64,000 bases of DNA, from assembly GCA_023394615.1 (NCBI GenBank), contig JAEXAI010000019.1, positions 1 to 64,000 of the forward strand. Reading direction: 5' to 3'. Position numbers and translations under genes: made by a program. The notes below the pieces were generated by a model. The model was not told where the DNA came from, searched no databases, and was given only the letters and a program-made list of their open reading frames with translations. This document shows positions 54,359-62,329 of the stretch, in pieces. How positions within the stretch are numbered: position 1 is the stretch's first letter; every line of letters begins with the position of its first letter. This stretch comes from Actinomycetes bacterium. GTDB lineage: Bacteria > Actinomycetota > Coriobacteriia > Coriobacteriales > Eggerthellaceae.

Positions 54359-54411
54359 GTATTCATATTGCACAAGCTAACGAAATGAGTTAGTTTGTGC
54401 AATATGAATAC
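54359..54411. promoter_or_regulatory. Long operator palindrome overlapping the abiEi start codon
   Basis: Two 23-base arms (54359-54381, GTATTCATATTGCACAAG...; 54389-54411, ending ATATGAATAC) are inverted repeats with one mismatch and a 7-base centre. The abiEi ATG (54404) lies inside the right arm. TTGGCA near 54336 and TATTCA near 54360 are a candidate promoter, implying a very short 5' leader. AbiEi antitoxins are known to repress their own operon by binding inverted repeats. Confidence 0.7.
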
Positions 54412-55222
54412 ATACATCAAAAATATACCGCAGGGATCTGTACCCGTTACCGCATTGCCCGATTGGGCTCTCGGTCATGGAATCAGCGCCTTGTCTACCG
54501 AAGAGGTTATGTACTTGTGTGCCATTCCGGCACAGCATGTTTCGCAGCGCATGGCTCTTTTGCGCAAGCGAGCACAGATCTTCTCGCCTACCAGAGGGCT
54601 TTGGATTCCCATTCCCGTCGAGTACAGAACATGGGGGGCGCCTGATCCTTTGATCTACATCGACGACATGATGGCACACCTTGACGTGGACTATCTTGTC
54701 GGATGGCTTTCGTCGGCCGCTCGCTATGGTGCAAGCCACCATGCGGCCCAGGTATTCCAGATCGCAACATCGCGTGCGGTACGGAACAGAGAATTTGGAA
54801 GATCACGGCTTGAGTTCTTCACGCGCAACTACGTCGGTTCGGTAAAGCCGTCATCTGAATTCAGGCAGAAGACAAAAACTAAGATTGCTTCCGTTCCAAC
54901 GACGATGCTCATGCTGGCAAGCGACATAGCAATATGCGGAGGAATCAACAACGTTTCCACCCTCATCATTGAATTGGCTGACGAATACGATGACTTCGAA
55001 AACGGAATCGTTGCAGAGGCGCCATTGTTTCCCGATGCTGCTGTGAGGCGCATCGGGTGGCTGCTTGACACGTTCGGCGATGGTGCGACGGATGGTTTGC
55101 GTGAGTACTGCGTCACCCTCGCAAGTGATGCCTCGACCCTCTCGCCAGCAGCATCCAGAACAGGCAGGACGGATTCGAATTGGAAGATAATCGTCAACGA
55201 GGAGGTTGACCCAGACATATGA
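54404..55222 (+). CDS. abiEi: AbiEi-type antitoxin of a type IV toxin-antitoxin system
   Basis: A protein of 272 residues. The N-terminal winged-helix-like region contains LSTEEVMYLCAIPAQHVSQR, and the C-terminal AbiEi-type domain has DVDYLVGWLSSAARYGASHH. Family AbiEi antitoxins have an N-terminal wHTH DNA-binding domain plus a C-terminal antitoxin domain. The AbiEii gene overlaps it by four bases (ATGA). The start codon lies within the operator palindrome and there is no clear Shine-Dalgarno, so leaderless translation is possible. Confidence 0.82.
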   Translation: MNTYIKNIPQGSVPVTALPDWALGHGISALSTEEVMYLCAIPAQHVSQRMALLRKRAQIFSPTRGLWIPIPVEYRTWGAPDPLIYIDDMMAHLDVDYLVGWLSSAARYGASHHAAQVFQIATSRAVRNREFGRSRLEFFTRNYVGSVKPSSEFRQKTKTKIASVPTTMLMLASDIAICGGINNVSTLIIELADEYDDFENGIVAEAPLFPDAAVRRIGWLLDTFGDGATDGLREYCVTLASDASTLSPAASRTGRTDSNWKIIVNEEVDPDI

Positions 55223-55995
55223 TGCTTCGACAGGATATTATCCAGTGGGGTGTCGATCACCCTTGGCAAAACGAGAATCAGATTGAGCAGGATCTTCTGC
55301 TCTCAGGGGCCATGATTGAAATAGCCAATGACCCGCTACTTGGCAAGGAACTGGTCTTGCGAGGCGGTACAGCGTTTCACAAACTCTTTCTGCCACAACC
55401 ATACCGATACAGCGAGGACCTTGATTTCGTAAGGATGGGTACAGGCGGTATCGGCGATGTGATGAAGCGGCTGACTTCTCTAGGTGCTGAGTTAGGCTTT
55501 ACTGTTCGAACGAAGATGGGCATGTACCCCAAGGTTATGTGGCGCTTCAACTTCGAGGACGACACGCCAGGCAAGATCAAACTTGAGATCAACACCTACG
55601 AACGTTCGCCAATGATGGCGTTAACAGCGTGCGCCCATAGCGTCGTAAACCCGTTTTACGAAGGGCATGCTGCCATTCCAACGTTTCAAGCGGAAGAACT
55701 TGTGTCGACTAAGCTCCGTGCCCTTTATCAGCGCAAGAAGGGACGCGACTTGTACGACTTATGGCTTGCGCTGACTGTTTTGAAGCTTGATTCTGACAAA
55801 ATTCTCGCTTCGTTTCCCGCATATCAGCCTGAGGGCGTACGGGGTGAAATGATGATAGATAATCTCCTTCTGAAGCTTCAAACCGAGGAGTTCTGCACTG
55901 ATATCAACGCTATGACAAGAATCGATGCCCCTGAATATGATCCGCAAGCTGCAGGTAAGATGGTAATCGAACAGCTTCTTAGCAATATCGAGTAA
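55219..55995 (+). CDS. abiEii: AbiEii-type nucleotidyltransferase toxin
   Basis: A protein of 258 residues with the nucleotidyltransferase motifs of AbiEii: LVLRGGTAFHKLF (GG-x-A-x-x-K), RYSEDLDF (S-x-DLDF), a basic KIKLEIN strand and the conserved RKKGRDLYDLW. AbiEii-family toxins transfer nucleotides, with tRNA the reported target in related systems. Translationally coupled to the antitoxin. It converges on the ADP-ribosyl hydrolase pseudogene. Confidence 0.9.
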   Translation: MMLRQDIIQWGVDHPWQNENQIEQDLLLSGAMIEIANDPLLGKELVLRGGTAFHKLFLPQPYRYSEDLDFVRMGTGGIGDVMKRLTSLGAELGFTVRTKMGMYPKVMWRFNFEDDTPGKIKLEINTYERSPMMALTACAHSVVNPFYEGHAAIPTFQAEELVSTKLRALYQRKKGRDLYDLWLALTVLKLDSDKILASFPAYQPEGVRGEMMIDNLLLKLQTEEFCTDINAMTRIDAPEYDPQAAGKMVIEQLLSNIE

Positions 55996-56038
55996 TGCGG
56001 CGAATAAATAATGGAACGAGGCAAATGTGGCGCACCTT

Positions 56039-58141
56039 CTAATTGCCCCGAAGGAAATCGTTGATTGCGATGGTGCCCATGCACGACATCCCGTATTTCG
56101 CAAACCATCTTTTATCGCGATAGCGTCCGAATTCTTCCATTGGGCAATCGTCGCATAGATCGCGAGCCACTTCCAAAATGACCTCCTTGAGTTCGAGCTA
56201 TTCAAGCCACTTGTCGTCTATGCCGGAGAGCCCGTGCATCGCTCCCATGATGTTTCCAGCGATGGCCCCGGTCGAATCGCTGTCGCCGTCGTGGTTCACG
56301 GCCACGATGATTGCCTTTCCGAAGTCGTTCGTGTGCCTCATGCAGGCATATACCGCTATCGCAAGCGCCTCCTCGCCAACCCACCCTTCGCCGATTTCGC
56401 GGATGTTTCTGCTGCTCCATTCATCGTGCTTGGATAGGTCGAGGGCTTTCTGCAGGAGTTCCGCCATGTAAGAGGCGGCGCGGGCATGCCGGGGAAACCA
56501 CGTCGGGAGTTTCTTGCAGCAATCATCGATTATTCCCTTGAACAGGCGGCGACGATGCTTGCAGTCCGGCTCGATCTCCATCGCACACCGATGGACGATG
56601 TACGCCAGTGCCGCAGCGGGGATGTAGCCGAGCGGATGCCCGTGGGTGATTGCCGCAACTTGCGCCGCTTCGACCGCCGCATCGTCGCCGTCATTGAAGA
56701 AAAGCCCCATGGGCGCAACCCTCATGACGCCACCGCATCCCTTGCTGTTGTTGAGTGGCTCATCCATCGTGCCCTGCTTGCCGCCGCGCAAAGCAGAAAG
56801 GCAGGTGTTGCCCGGGGCTCTGCGAGCATGCAGCTCTTTCAAATCTGCGAGCCATGAGGAATGTGGGTTGTCTTTGAAATCAGGCTCTTGGGTATAAAGC
56901 CAGTCAAGATATGCTCCATATATGTATGCGGCAGGATGTCTCGCGATTCCGCGCAGATGCATCCTCGTGGAGCCTTCTAGTATCCCCGCAGCGGTAAACA
57001 GCGTCATCTGCGTGTCGTCGCTGATGAGCGCCAACCCGCTCTTGGTATCGAGCTCATATTATGTGATACCTCTGGAACCGTGCTTCTTCCTGATGTCGGC
57101 ATCGGACATGAACTCGACAGGGTAGCCTAGCGCATCTCCCACGGCGCCTCCCACAAGGCAGCCCTGAAACTTGTCCAGGTGTGCCTCCTCGCTTTTTGCA
57201 ATTCGGCTATGCGTTCTGTCGGTTTCCGCATCATCCTGGTCTTTGTGATAATCCCCGAAAGCGTCCTCGAATGCATGCAGGTTGCTCTGGACCCCCGAGT
57301 GATCGAGGACCGCGAAGCGAACATGCGAGAACAGGGAATCGCATCCCGGCCCTTCGGAGTGCCCGTTATGAGAAGCTCCCCTAATGTTTCTGAAGACGTC
57401 AAGGAAAGCATCCGCCACCATGTTTGGCTCGTTCCCGCAAGCTCCGCACCCCTAAGCTCCCAGCACAAGAAAGTCGTATCCATGTTCCACGGCAAGCTGG
57501 AGCATTCCCTCGATCCTCGTTCTTAGTATCTGAGAGATTACCACATCGCCGAGTTCCTTGAGACCTGGCGCGAAAGGTGCCGCCATGGTGATGACCGCCA
57601 CGGTGAAGGGGTCTTCCATAAGGCTGCCGTCCACGTTGCGGAACACATCGACGCATGGCGAGATTATGGCACCGTGCGTGAACGCGTTCCCTCCCTCGGC
57701 CTTATTGTCCGAATAGAAGCCACGAGCCGCATCCGATGTGAGCGAGGCGTACAGCGTGGACCTGCGGCAGAGCTCCCCCTCTTGCGCGCGAGCGCCCTTC
57801 ATGACACTGTCGCCAGGCGTGAACGGGTTCGCGAAGTTGAGGACGAGCGCAGGCTTCTTATTGTTTCGCAGCTGCTTGAAATCTGACACGCTTTCCTGCT
57901 GTGCGCATTCGAGGGTGTCCATGTTCTCGACGCTGAAGGAACACCTGCCCCCCATTGAGAACGGTACTGTTCGTCTCGGATTGTCTATAAGGTCCAAGAC
58001 CTCTTTCCCGCTCACGTAGACTGCCTTTCGAGTCTCTGAAGTGGAATGGAGGTCTAGCCTCTTCCCGGCGATGCGGTATCCGGCATCTTCGACGATGGCA
58101 AGCGTTTCGTCAAAGATATTTATTCGTTCTTGACTGTTCAT
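56039..58141 (-). pseudogene. Fused macrodomain-type PARG (TIGR02452-like) + ADP-ribosylglycohydrolase, three in-frame stops
   Basis: One frame spans 58141-56039 with no frameshift. First half: a TIGR02452-type PARG (VLNFANPFTPGDSVMKGARA QEGELCRRSTL, VLGA, then TAG at 57452-57454 where relatives have Trp in 'GAWGCG', then RFAVLDHSGVQSNLHAFEDA F). Second half: a DraG-type hydrolase (FQGCLVGGAVGDALGYPVEF, TAA at 57059-57061, LISDDTQMTLFTA, NHDGDSDSTGAIAGNIMGA with the metal aspartates, TAG at 56198-56200 after DKWLE, then LELKEVILEVARDLCDDCPM to TAG at 56039). Without the stops it would be a 700-residue double ADP-ribose eraser. Presumed inactive unless the codons are read through. Confidence 0.8.
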
Positions 58142-58395
58142 AATCATGCCTTGTCCGTAACTATCATTTGCGATTATTCTACCCTTCGCGCCGGACATTT
58201 ATCCGTTAGACATGGGTTGGAACGTTTTTGTATGAATCCTAGAATATACGGAGGGCACATTGCTTCCAACATGCCCTCTGTATCAGGTTAGTTCAGTTCT
58301 CCTCTCTCCTGGAAGCCTCGCCACTCACCTTGCACAGCGCATAGGTGAGTGTTGCGAGAAAGCCAGACATGAGGCCCAACGTCCAAAAAACGCAT

Positions 58396-58520
58396 TCACT
58401 TTTCGACAGCCTCCTCATCGCTGTCATCATTGTCATTCTTGCGTCCGTGGTGCTTCGCGAGCGCGACCGCTCCGGCGGCGCATCCCAGCGCGCCGAGCAG
58501 CGCGGCTATGGAAAGCAGGG
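58396..58520 (-). pseudogene. Membrane-anchor tail of a lost surface protein
   Basis: The minus frame ends PLLSIAALLGALGCAAGAVA LAKHHGRKND... with TAG/TAA at 58396: a hydrophobic span plus charged tail like the other surface anchors here. No ectodomain remains. The upstream end merges into antisense of another remnant, so limits are approximate. Confidence 0.35.
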
Positions 58521-58680
58521 GCGGGTCATCGCCGAGAAGTTCGAGACCCTCGTCAGAAGAGGCGAGGAGAACAGCCGGGCCCGTGATTTCTACGATGCGG
58601 CCCTGCTTCTGGGGCTTTACCGCGAAAAGGTCGATTGGGGCACCATACGTGAAGGCGAATCCCTTCATCGGCGATCTCAC
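58520..58680 (+). pseudogene. C-terminal fragment of an AbiEii-like nucleotidyltransferase
   Basis: The plus frame reads VIAEKFETLVRRGEENSRAR then DFYDAALLLGLYREKVDW, the pattern 'EKxETLxxRGxxNSRxRDFYD' of AbiEii/AbiGii-type toxins. The N-terminal catalytic part is absent and the frame becomes unrelated after GTIRE. It is a different lineage from the intact AbiEii at 55.2 kb. Confidence 0.6.
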
Positions 58681-58736
58681 TCTCGGCGAGGCGATCGATG
58701 CCGCCATGGTGATCGGGAACCTGTCGGCCCTGTAGC

Positions 58737-58859
58737 ATGTCCTTCGGGAAACGTCACGGAGCGGTCTTGAGGGAGGTCCGCCACGAGATCATGACCAAGG
58801 ACAGCTCAAGCTATGAATGTATTTATCTGCCGAGGTTCGAGGACGAGAACGGCTTGTAG
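58737..58859 (+). pseudogene. Short fragment resembling phage Rha-type regulators
   Basis: A 40-codon frame reads MSFGKRHGAVLREVRHEIMT ... YLPRFEDENGL and stops at 58857-58859. 'FGKRHxxVLRxIR' is the start motif of Rha phage regulatory proteins, which are longer. Too short to be functional; possibly a prophage trace. Confidence 0.35.
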
Positions 58860-58875
58860 CGCCACCTTGTGGGAC

Positions 58876-59172
58876 ATGAACCACGTCAAGGGAGGCTCGA
58901 CCCAGCAAGTCGCCGATGAAGTCACCGATTAAGTGACCGATCAAGTGACCGACCAAGTCACCGGTCCAGTCACACCCCCAGTCGGCAAGCTGTTGGATAT
59001 AATCGGGGATTCCGAGCTTTCAACTTCGGGTTTAATGGCTGCGACAGGTATCTCGGACCGAAAGAACCTCAGAGAATACTACCGCTACCCTGCGCTTGAG
59101 GCTGGGCTCATCGAGCGGACAATCCCGGACAAGCCGAACAGCCGCCTGCAGAAGTACCGTCGGACGAAATAG
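58876..59172 (+). pseudogene. RecG/Fic-type winged-helix tail with in-frame TAA
   Basis: The frame reads STQQVADEVTD, TAA at 58930-58932 in place of an expected CAA (Gln), then VTDQVTDQVTGPVTPP, then a winged helix ending LEAGLIERTIPDKPNSRLQK. It is the same module as at 981-1220 and is likewise cut off from its catalytic part. The gap 59173-59394 after it holds nothing recognisable. Confidence 0.6.
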
Positions 59173-59375
59173 TTCGGAATAGCCATCTTGGCGAGCGTTT
59201 CCCCCTAGAGTGGAGTGCTCGACTTCCCAGCATGATCATTGCTGCGGATATCGTGTGCACCGTACGGGATGGCATATAGTATGGGGGCTTATTCATGATT
59301 GATGTTTGAGGGATACCTCAAAACACCCGAACTTGCCACTGCGGAAACGAACCGGCCCTATTGTCGATTTGCCAT

Positions 59376-59399
59376 TTTAGGGGTCGTTTGATCCCTAAA
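59376..59399 (-). terminator. Small hairpin at the tetR 3' end
   Basis: TTTAGGG pairs with CCCTAAA around a 10-base loop, starting within the stop codon of the TetR gene. No T-run follows, so it is a weak candidate. Confidence 0.35.
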
Positions 59400-60009
59400 T
59401 CATGTGCGTTAAGCCTTTTCCTTCATTCATCCCAAGCAGCACGTTATTGGCGTTCATTATCGTTGAACTAATTTTCCTCAAATCTTGCTTGCTGAGCGTC
59501 GCACCTCGCTCCGCAACTTGCTTGGTGACATAAAGCGTACCGCCGGTAACGTAAGAAGTCAGGAACTTCCGTTGTTCCCCGGTAAGGTTTATTTTGGCTT
59601 TCTCAAAAGCTATATCGCAAAGGCGCCCGATGATTCGCTCTAGGCGATCCAAAAAATAGGAATCGCCGTTTGGTCCGCAGAGCAGATGGACTGTCCGGGC
59701 ATTGTTCTTCACGTATTCCATCTGCTCAAGGGTCCTAGAGATGTCGTTGTTGATTAATACCGAAAGGGCAACATCCTCAGGATAGTAACCTTCAAGGAAA
59801 TCATCTTCGAGTTTTTGGACAATGCTATATATCGAATCGAAATACACGTAGAAGGTGCTGCGGGAGATGCTCGCGTATTCCGTTAGCTCGCGCACCTTTA
59901 TGAGGTAGAAGGGCTTCTCTTCGACAAGGTCAAGGAACCGATCCGATATATACGCTGCAGTGTCCTCCCTGACTATTCGTCCATTTTGGGCTTGGAATGA
60001 AACCGTCAT
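59395..60009 (-). CDS. TetR-family regulator, divergent from the thiolase operon
   Basis: A protein of 204 residues. The HTH (about 20-65) includes FYLIKVRELTEYASISRSTF then YVYFDSIYSIV. The C-terminal domain is helical, with LLCGPNGDSYFLDRLERIIG. GGAGGAG lies before the ATG. The palindrome at 60064-60098 lies between it and the thiolase operon and is the probable operator, making this the likely controller of the whole operon. An acyl-CoA-type ligand is possible but not shown. Confidence 0.85.
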   Translation of the reverse strand: MTVSFQAQNGRIVREDTAAYISDRFLDLVEEKPFYLIKVRELTEYASISRSTFYVYFDSIYSIVQKLEDDFLEGYYPEDVALSVLINNDISRTLEQMEYVKNNARTVHLLCGPNGDSYFLDRLERIIGRLCDIAFEKAKINLTGEQRKFLTSYVTGGTLYVTKQVAERGATLSKQDLRKISSTIMNANNVLLGMNEGKGLTHMI

Positions 60010-60063
60010 ACCCGACTCCTCCTCGATTGCCAGTTAGTTGGTAAAGCCAAGAATAGACACTAT

Positions 60064-60098
60064 CGGACAGAATGTCCATATGCCGGACATTCTGTCCG
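60064..60098. promoter_or_regulatory. Perfect palindromic operator of the thiolase operon/tetR region
   Basis: CGGACAGAATGTCC (60064-60077) and GGACATTCTGTCCG (60085-60098) are perfect inverted repeats with a 7-base centre, sited in the divergent promoter region. Each half is itself a near-palindrome (GGACA/TGTCC), so two dimers may bind. Confidence 0.65.
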
Positions 60099-60248
60099 GA
60101 GTGTTCTTAACGCTGGCCTATATGCACGATAGATTGAAGCTGTCACAACGGGACCCGTGCTGCGACGGATTGCAACAGGATGGGTTGAGAGGTGGCGTTT
60201 TATCGAGCCGTAGTCAGAGGTTGCACAACACTATCAAGGAGGTTTCAG

Positions 60249-61553
60249 ATGATCAAGACACGTAGTGGTCAGCTCGGGCGCAGCGTTTCCATAGTCGGCA
60301 TCGGCGTCACGCCGTGCGGGGACGTCATGGAGCATGAGCCCATCAAGTATTTGACCGAAGGCGAGCTCTTAGCCGCCGCCACGATTGATGCGGTGGAGGA
60401 TGCGGGCATCGAGATTAAGGATATTGACGCGTATCTCGTCGGCTCGCTCGGGCCGCAATATACATCAAACGAGGCGAACATCGCCGCCATCTGGTCCAAG
60501 TGGCTCGGCATGCTGGGCATGCCCGGTCTGAGCCACGATGAATGCTGCTCCACAAGCAACTATGGCATGCAGACAGCTGCGATGATGGTGGCATCGGGTG
60601 TCCATGATGTCGTTTTGAACACGGCGGTCAACATTTCGCAGTCTTATGTTCCCAAAGGCATGCCGCGCCTTCCTCAGTTTGCCAAACGCGACGGCGGCAA
60701 TTTGGGAGACCCGACAGAATGGACCAACGAGCCGAATTTCGTCCATCCGGGCAAGGGCGGCGTCATGGAGGCGCTCGACGACGCCATAACCTTGTATGCG
60801 AGAAAATACGGCTATTCCCGTGAGAGGGTCCTCGAGGCGTTCAATGCCATTCACGTGATGGGCAGGCATCAAGCATTGAAGAACCCGTTGACGCTGGTCC
60901 GTACCGAGTCGTACGAAGAAGAGGCGAAAAAGGCTGGATTCGATAATGCGTACGACTATTTGAACGATCCGATTCTGAACCCGCGCATCGGTACGATTCT
61001 GCGCCAGAGAGATATAAACCCCATGGCCGACGGTGCTGCAGCGACAATCATCATGCCAACCGAAATGGCCAAGAAGATCTGCGACCATCCGATAGAGATA
61101 GCGGGCTTCGGTGCCGCCAACTTGTGGATGTCTGACTGGGGCGGCCTTCCTGTCGAAGCCGATCAAGCAGCAGCGCAGCAGGCGTATTCGATGGCCGGCA
61201 TTGCTGATCCCTCACGCGAAATCGACGTCTTGGCCCTTCATGATTGCTCGATTGGCAATTGGCTTACTTCTTCTGAGGATGTGGGTTATTTTGCCCCTGG
61301 CGAAGCACTGGAGGCTGCCATTGCCGGTGACATGGCCATTGACGGCAGTAAGCCCGTCAACATTCATGGTGGCCGTCAGGAATTCGGACACCCGCTCGGC
61401 CCCTGCAACATGTACGACATGTACGAGGTTATCAAGCAGATGCGCGGGCAAGCCGATGAGGACCGCAAGATGCGCAAGATCCCAACCACTGCGGCTTTTC
61501 AGGGTTATGCTGCGGGTTTTTCGTACACGATGACCGTCCTTCGTTCGCTATAG
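60249..61553 (+). CDS. Thiolase-family (SCP-x-like) acetyl-CoA acyltransferase
   Basis: A protein of 434 residues. It starts VSIVGIGVTPCGDVMEHEP after a short leader. The nucleophile region is DECCSTSNYGMQTAAMMVAS, with catalytic Cys in CCSTS. The C-terminal motifs are VLALHDCSIGN and NIHGGRQEFGHPLGP (GGxxxxGHPxG). SCP-x-like thiolases commonly pair with a DUF35 OB-fold protein, which follows here. AAGGAGG lies before ATG 60249. First gene of the operon. It could condense or cleave acyl-CoA or acyl-ACP; the substrate is unknown. Confidence 0.85.
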   Translation: MIKTRSGQLGRSVSIVGIGVTPCGDVMEHEPIKYLTEGELLAAATIDAVEDAGIEIKDIDAYLVGSLGPQYTSNEANIAAIWSKWLGMLGMPGLSHDECCSTSNYGMQTAAMMVASGVHDVVLNTAVNISQSYVPKGMPRLPQFAKRDGGNLGDPTEWTNEPNFVHPGKGGVMEALDDAITLYARKYGYSRERVLEAFNAIHVMGRHQALKNPLTLVRTESYEEEAKKAGFDNAYDYLNDPILNPRIGTILRQRDINPMADGAAATIIMPTEMAKKICDHPIEIAGFGAANLWMSDWGGLPVEADQAAAQQAYSMAGIADPSREIDVLALHDCSIGNWLTSSEDVGYFAPGEALEAAIAGDMAIDGSKPVNIHGGRQEFGHPLGPCNMYDMYEVIKQMRGQADEDRKMRKIPTTAAFQGYAAGFSYTMTVLRSL

Positions 61554-61566
61554 ATGGGAGACCGAG

Positions 61567-61965
61567 ATGAAGAAAATAGAATCCTATGTCAAGAAATGGT
61601 ATGACGAACTCGAAAAGGGGAAGGTGTACGGGACGCGCTGCAAGAAATGCGGAGCTTTGGAGTTCCCCCCGCTCCCCATATGCAACAAGTGCGGGAACCA
61701 CGACATGGAATGGGTGGAAATCGATGGGCGCGGAACGCTGATTACGTACGACGACTGCACTCAGCCTGTTTGGGGCCTGGACTTGGGCCCAGTGCTCTCG
61801 GGAATCGTGAAACTCGAGGAGGGAACCACCATTCAAGCGTTCGTGTTGGGTGTGGCGGACGAGGACAGGACGGCGCTGTTCGACAAGCTGCCTGTTAATG
61901 TGCATGTCGAAATCCAACAACGAAACGGCTACAAGTATCCTGCCTTTCGCGTCGACGAAGCTTAG
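61567..61965 (+). CDS. DUF35 zinc-ribbon/OB-fold acyl-CoA-associated protein
   Basis: A protein of 132 residues. An N-terminal helix precedes a zinc ribbon CKKCGALEFPPLPICNKCG (two CxxC pairs), followed by an OB fold with GRGTLITYDDCTQPVWGLDL. DUF35 proteins bind thiolases and help handle acyl-CoA. It lies 13 bases after the thiolase gene, so a complex is likely. Confidence 0.88.
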   Translation: MKKIESYVKKWYDELEKGKVYGTRCKKCGALEFPPLPICNKCGNHDMEWVEIDGRGTLITYDDCTQPVWGLDLGPVLSGIVKLEEGTTIQAFVLGVADEDRTALFDKLPVNVHVEIQQRNGYKYPAFRVDEA

Positions 61966-61976
61966 GGGGCCCGACC

Positions 61977-62201
61977 ATGCTAGATGAAAAGACATTCTAT
62001 GCCTACATTGGCAAGATGTTCGGGAAGGATGCAGAAGCGCTTGGCCCGACCACGCGGCTCCACGAGGATCTCGATGCGACATCGCAGCAGTATTTTGGAG
62101 TGAGCGCGCTTCTAGAGAAGCTGACAGGCGAAAAGATTGGTTTCGCCCAGATAAACAACTGCACCACTCTTGCCGACGTGATTGAGTTGACCCAAGAATA
62201 A
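61977..62201 (+). CDS. Acyl carrier protein
   Basis: A protein of 74 residues with the four-helix ACP pattern. The prosthetic-group serine is probably in HEDLDATSQQYFGVSALLEK: DxTS replaces the usual DSL. A phosphopantetheine arm there would carry the acyl chain. It follows DUF35 by 11 bases with an AGGGGG site. Its presence in a butyrate kinase operon is unusual. Possibly it presents acyl groups to the thiolase. Confidence 0.82.
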   Translation: MLDEKTFYAYIGKMFGKDAEALGPTTRLHEDLDATSQQYFGVSALLEKLTGEKIGFAQINNCTTLADVIELTQE

Positions 62202-62221
62202 CAAGATCAATCCAACTATGG

Positions 62222-62257
62222 CAGGGCGGTGTTGCGAAAGCGGCATCGCCCTGTTTT
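62222..62257 (+). terminator. Intrinsic terminator-like hairpin between acp and buk
   Basis: CAGGGCG (62222-62228) pairs with CGCCCTG (62247-62253), followed by TTTT. It lies in the 128-base gap before the kinase gene, so it may attenuate downstream expression rather than end the operon. Confidence 0.6.
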
Positions 62258-62329
62258 ATGAGATTTGCCAACTGCGGGTTTCAAAACGGATCCTTATTCT
62301 TCCGCAGGGGCTAGATAGGATATTCCTTC

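Noticed and set aside
57059..57421. A separate small gene between the PARG and DraG pieces
   Set aside because: It is in the same frame as both flanking pieces and supplies the missing end of PARG and start of DraG, so it is the middle of one interrupted gene.
60465..61166. 233-codon minus-strand frame inside the thiolase gene
   Set aside because: Antisense to a gene with all thiolase motifs; no supporting signal.
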